Source: Balneola sp.
GTDB lineage: Bacteria; Bacteroidota; Rhodothermia; Balneolales; Balneolaceae
Length of the DNA stretch: 64,000 bases
Assembly: GCA_003712055.1 (NCBI GenBank)
Contig: RHLJ01000002.1
Coordinates: 124,001-188,000, forward strand
Reading direction: 5' to 3'
Part shown: piece after piece, positions 62,370 through 64,000 of the stretch
Layout: each line of letters begins with the position of its first letter
Position numbering within the stretch: position 1 is the first letter of the stretch
Position numbers and translations under genes: made by a program
The notes under the pieces: model-generated
Database searches by the model: none
The model's input: the letters and a program-made list of their open reading frames with translations, nothing else
What the model was told of the DNA's origin: nothing

Positions 62370-63851
62370 ATGAGCGTTAGAGTACGTTTCGCACCATCAC
62401 CAACCGGATTTTTACATATCGGTGGATTGAGAACCGCATTATATAATTACCTGTTTGCCCGGCATCATGCAGGAACTTTTGTATTAAGAATAGAGGATAC
62501 CGATCAGGCAAGATTTGTAGAAGGGGCAGAAGAAGACATCATTCAATCATTGGAATGGGCGGGAATGACCATTGATGAAGGCCCGCACAAACCAGGAGGA
62601 TTTGGTCCATATCGTCAGAGTGAGCGAAAGGAATTGTACCATACGTACGCTAAAGAATTAGTAGAAAACGGACACGCTTATTACGCCTTTGATACCCAGG
62701 CAGAAATCGAAGAAATGCGGGAGCGCTTGAAGAAATCAGGGAATCCTTCTCCAAGCTATGATTCTATTACTCGTCAGTCCATGAAAAACAGTTTAACACT
62801 TCCTCAGGATGAAGTGGAAAAGAGGCTGGCAAATGGGGATGAGCATGTAATTCGTTTGAAGGTACCTCGAAGAGAAACGGTTAAATTCGAAGATTTGATT
62901 CGAGGTATAGTTTCCTTTGAAACAGCTGGGCTAGATGACCAGGTATTGATGAAATCAGATGGGATGCCTACCTATCACATTGCCAATGTTGTAGATGATC
63001 ATACTATGGGGATTACCCATGTAATTCGCGGAGAAGAGTGGCTGAGCTCGGCGCCCAAGCATATGCTTTTATACCAGGCTTTTGGCTGGGAGCCTCCAAC
63101 TATGGCACATCTCCCGCTGATTATGAGTCCCAGTGGAGGAAAGCTTTCAAAAAGAAAAGCGGAAAGCGAAGGAATTCCGATTAATACTAAAGATTACATT
63201 TCCGGGAATTATGAGCCAGAAGCACTGGTGAACTTCCTAGCCTATTTGGGTTGGAGTCCGGGAGATGATTCAGAAGTACACTCACTTACTGAATTATGTG
63301 AACTGTTTACCCTCGACCGTGTGAGTAAAAGTGGGGCTGTATTCAATCACAAAAAACTGATGTGGTATAATGAGCACTACATCAGAGAAACGTCGATTGA
63401 GGCATTACTTCCAAGAGTAAAAGCTTTGGCTGAGGAACAAGGTTTTGATACCAAAGACGAAGGATATCTTTCCAAAGTAGTTGGGTTGCTGCACGAACGT
63501 GTTTCTAAAGTAGATGAATTTGTAGCCATGGGTTCATTTTTCTTTGAAGCTCCTGCCGAATATGATGAGAATGCCCTCAAGAAATGGAAAGACGACAGTG
63601 CAGGTCTGGTTAAAACCTACCAGTCAAAGGTAGAAGCTTTATCGGGTGACGAGTTCAAAGCGGCCAAAATAAAATCCTTACTTGAAGAAGTAATTGCAGA
63701 ACATGAAGTCGGTTTCGGAAAATTGATGATGCCACTTCGAATTGCTGTAACCGGACAAGGCTTTGGCCCGGATTTATTTGAGTCTTTTGAACTTCTTACA
63801 AAAGAAGAAGTGTTATCAAGGATTGAAACTGCTTTGCTTAAATTAGCTTAG
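62370..63851 (+). CDS. gltX: Glutamate-tRNA ligase
   Basis: A 493-residue class I aminoacyl-tRNA synthetase. The HIGH motif is HIGG in APSPTGFLHIGGLRTALYNY, and the KMSKS motif is KLSKR in SGGKLSKRKAE. GEEWLSSAPKHMLLYQAFGW and the C-terminal anticodon-binding helical domain are complete. It charges tRNA-Glu (possibly also tRNA-Gln). No frameshift. Followed by a TTGAACA tandem repeat. Confidence 0.97.
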   Translation: MSVRVRFAPSPTGFLHIGGLRTALYNYLFARHHAGTFVLRIEDTDQARFVEGAEEDIIQSLEWAGMTIDEGPHKPGGFGPYRQSERKELYHTYAKELVENGHAYYAFDTQAEIEEMRERLKKSGNPSPSYDSITRQSMKNSLTLPQDEVEKRLANGDEHVIRLKVPRRETVKFEDLIRGIVSFETAGLDDQVLMKSDGMPTYHIANVVDDHTMGITHVIRGEEWLSSAPKHMLLYQAFGWEPPTMAHLPLIMSPSGGKLSKRKAESEGIPINTKDYISGNYEPEALVNFLAYLGWSPGDDSEVHSLTELCELFTLDRVSKSGAVFNHKKLMWYNEHYIRETSIEALLPRVKALAEEQGFDTKDEGYLSKVVGLLHERVSKVDEFVAMGSFFFEAPAEYDENALKKWKDDSAGLVKTYQSKVEALSGDEFKAAKIKSLLEEVIAEHEVGFGKLMMPLRIAVTGQGFGPDLFESFELLTKEEVLSRIETALLKLA

Positions 63852-63879
63852 TTGAACATTGAACATTGAACATTGAACT
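63852..63879. repeat. Tandem heptamer TTGAACA x4
   Basis: TTGAACA at 63852, 63859 and 63866 and TTGAACT at 63873, directly after the gltX stop. Reverse-complement twin of the array at 1791. Confidence 0.9.
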
Positions 63880-63904
63880 CAATGAATTCTGTTCAAATCA
63901 ATTA

Positions 63905-64000
63905 TCAAGGGTTTTTCTGATCGTCTAATACTACTTCTTCACCTTTAGCGTCTGCAAGTTTGCGGATCTTAAGCCCTGCATAGGCATAGAACATTGTCAT
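63905..64000 (-). CDS. C-terminal end of an unknown gene (cut by window edge)
   Basis: Open minus-strand frame from the window edge to a TGA at 63905-63907; 31 residues, MTMFYAYAGLKIRKLADAKG then EEVVLDDQKNP. The frame may continue outside the window. No family recognised; convergent with gltX. Confidence 0.4.
   Translation of the reverse strand: MTMFYAYAGLKIRKLADAKGEEVVLDDQKNP

Overview
The window looks like a chromosomal segment of a marine Bacteroidota-related bacterium, most likely the Balneolaceae (Balneola, Gracilimonas or Rhodohalobacter type). The evidence is the gene set: GldC, an ECF sigma/FecR/STN-TonB receptor operon, DUF5916 and six-bladed beta-propeller proteins, a large BNR/sortilin-like protein next to a DUF5117-type metalloprotease, and a split PntA. 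No rRNA or tRNA gene was recognised. Intergenic regions carry short dispersed palindromes and heptamer tandem repeats.

Layout. 1-3.4 kb: DUF763 protein (cut by the window edge), small membrane protein, short-chain dehydrogenase, AraC regulator, gldC. 3.4-8.8 kb: a tight minus-strand operon of ECF sigma factor, FecR anti-sigma factor, STN-type TonB-dependent receptor and a Memo-like protein. 8.9-11.6 kb: a transglutaminase-like/7TM membrane protein and an ATP-grasp ligase, with a shared promoter-like element. 11.8-15.5 kb: ankyrin protein, katG, nth. 15.6-23.8 kb: hybrid histidine kinase, FKBP lipoprotein, pntAA-pntAB-pntB transhydrogenase, a three-repeat lipoprotein, trxB and a DUF4342 protein.

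23.9-35.5 kb: the comM (yifB) gene is split by a 10.1-kb integrative element (24557-34659). The breakpoint can be rebuilt to the base. Joining the flanks across a shared AT dinucleotide restores the ComM frame directly before its Walker A motif. The two element ends join into a symmetric attP-like site. The element carries a large serine recombinase beside its right end, a small serine recombinase, an XRE-led cascade of three overlapping genes, a compact family-A-polymerase-like protein with a structured leader, two iteron-like repeats, a zinc/HTH protein, an overlapping gene pair ending in an XRE-ImmA/IrrE metalloprotein, a secreted DRGH-type nuclease and a small secreted protein. No capsid, portal, relaxase or conjugation gene was seen, so it resembles a non-conjugative integrative element with its own replication and cargo functions. 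It is the most interesting part of the window.

35.6-50 kb is mostly core: four-helix-bundle protein, priA (with one zinc site degraded), a GCS2-CBS fusion and a deacylase, scpB-rluB-hydrolase, metalloprotease and BNR-repeat protein. 50-53.3 kb: sterol desaturase-like enzyme, then an AT-rich cluster of a cysteine-rich exported peptide, a beta-propeller protein, a membrane protein and a TonB-C protein. 53.3-62.2 kb (minus strand): DUF5916 protein, a TetR-controlled SDR/membrane gene set with matching operators, DUF1801 and ACT proteins, a phosphatase fusion, a sodium/solute symporter with a 38-residue membrane peptide, and WbqC. The window ends with gltX and the tail of an unknown minus-strand gene.
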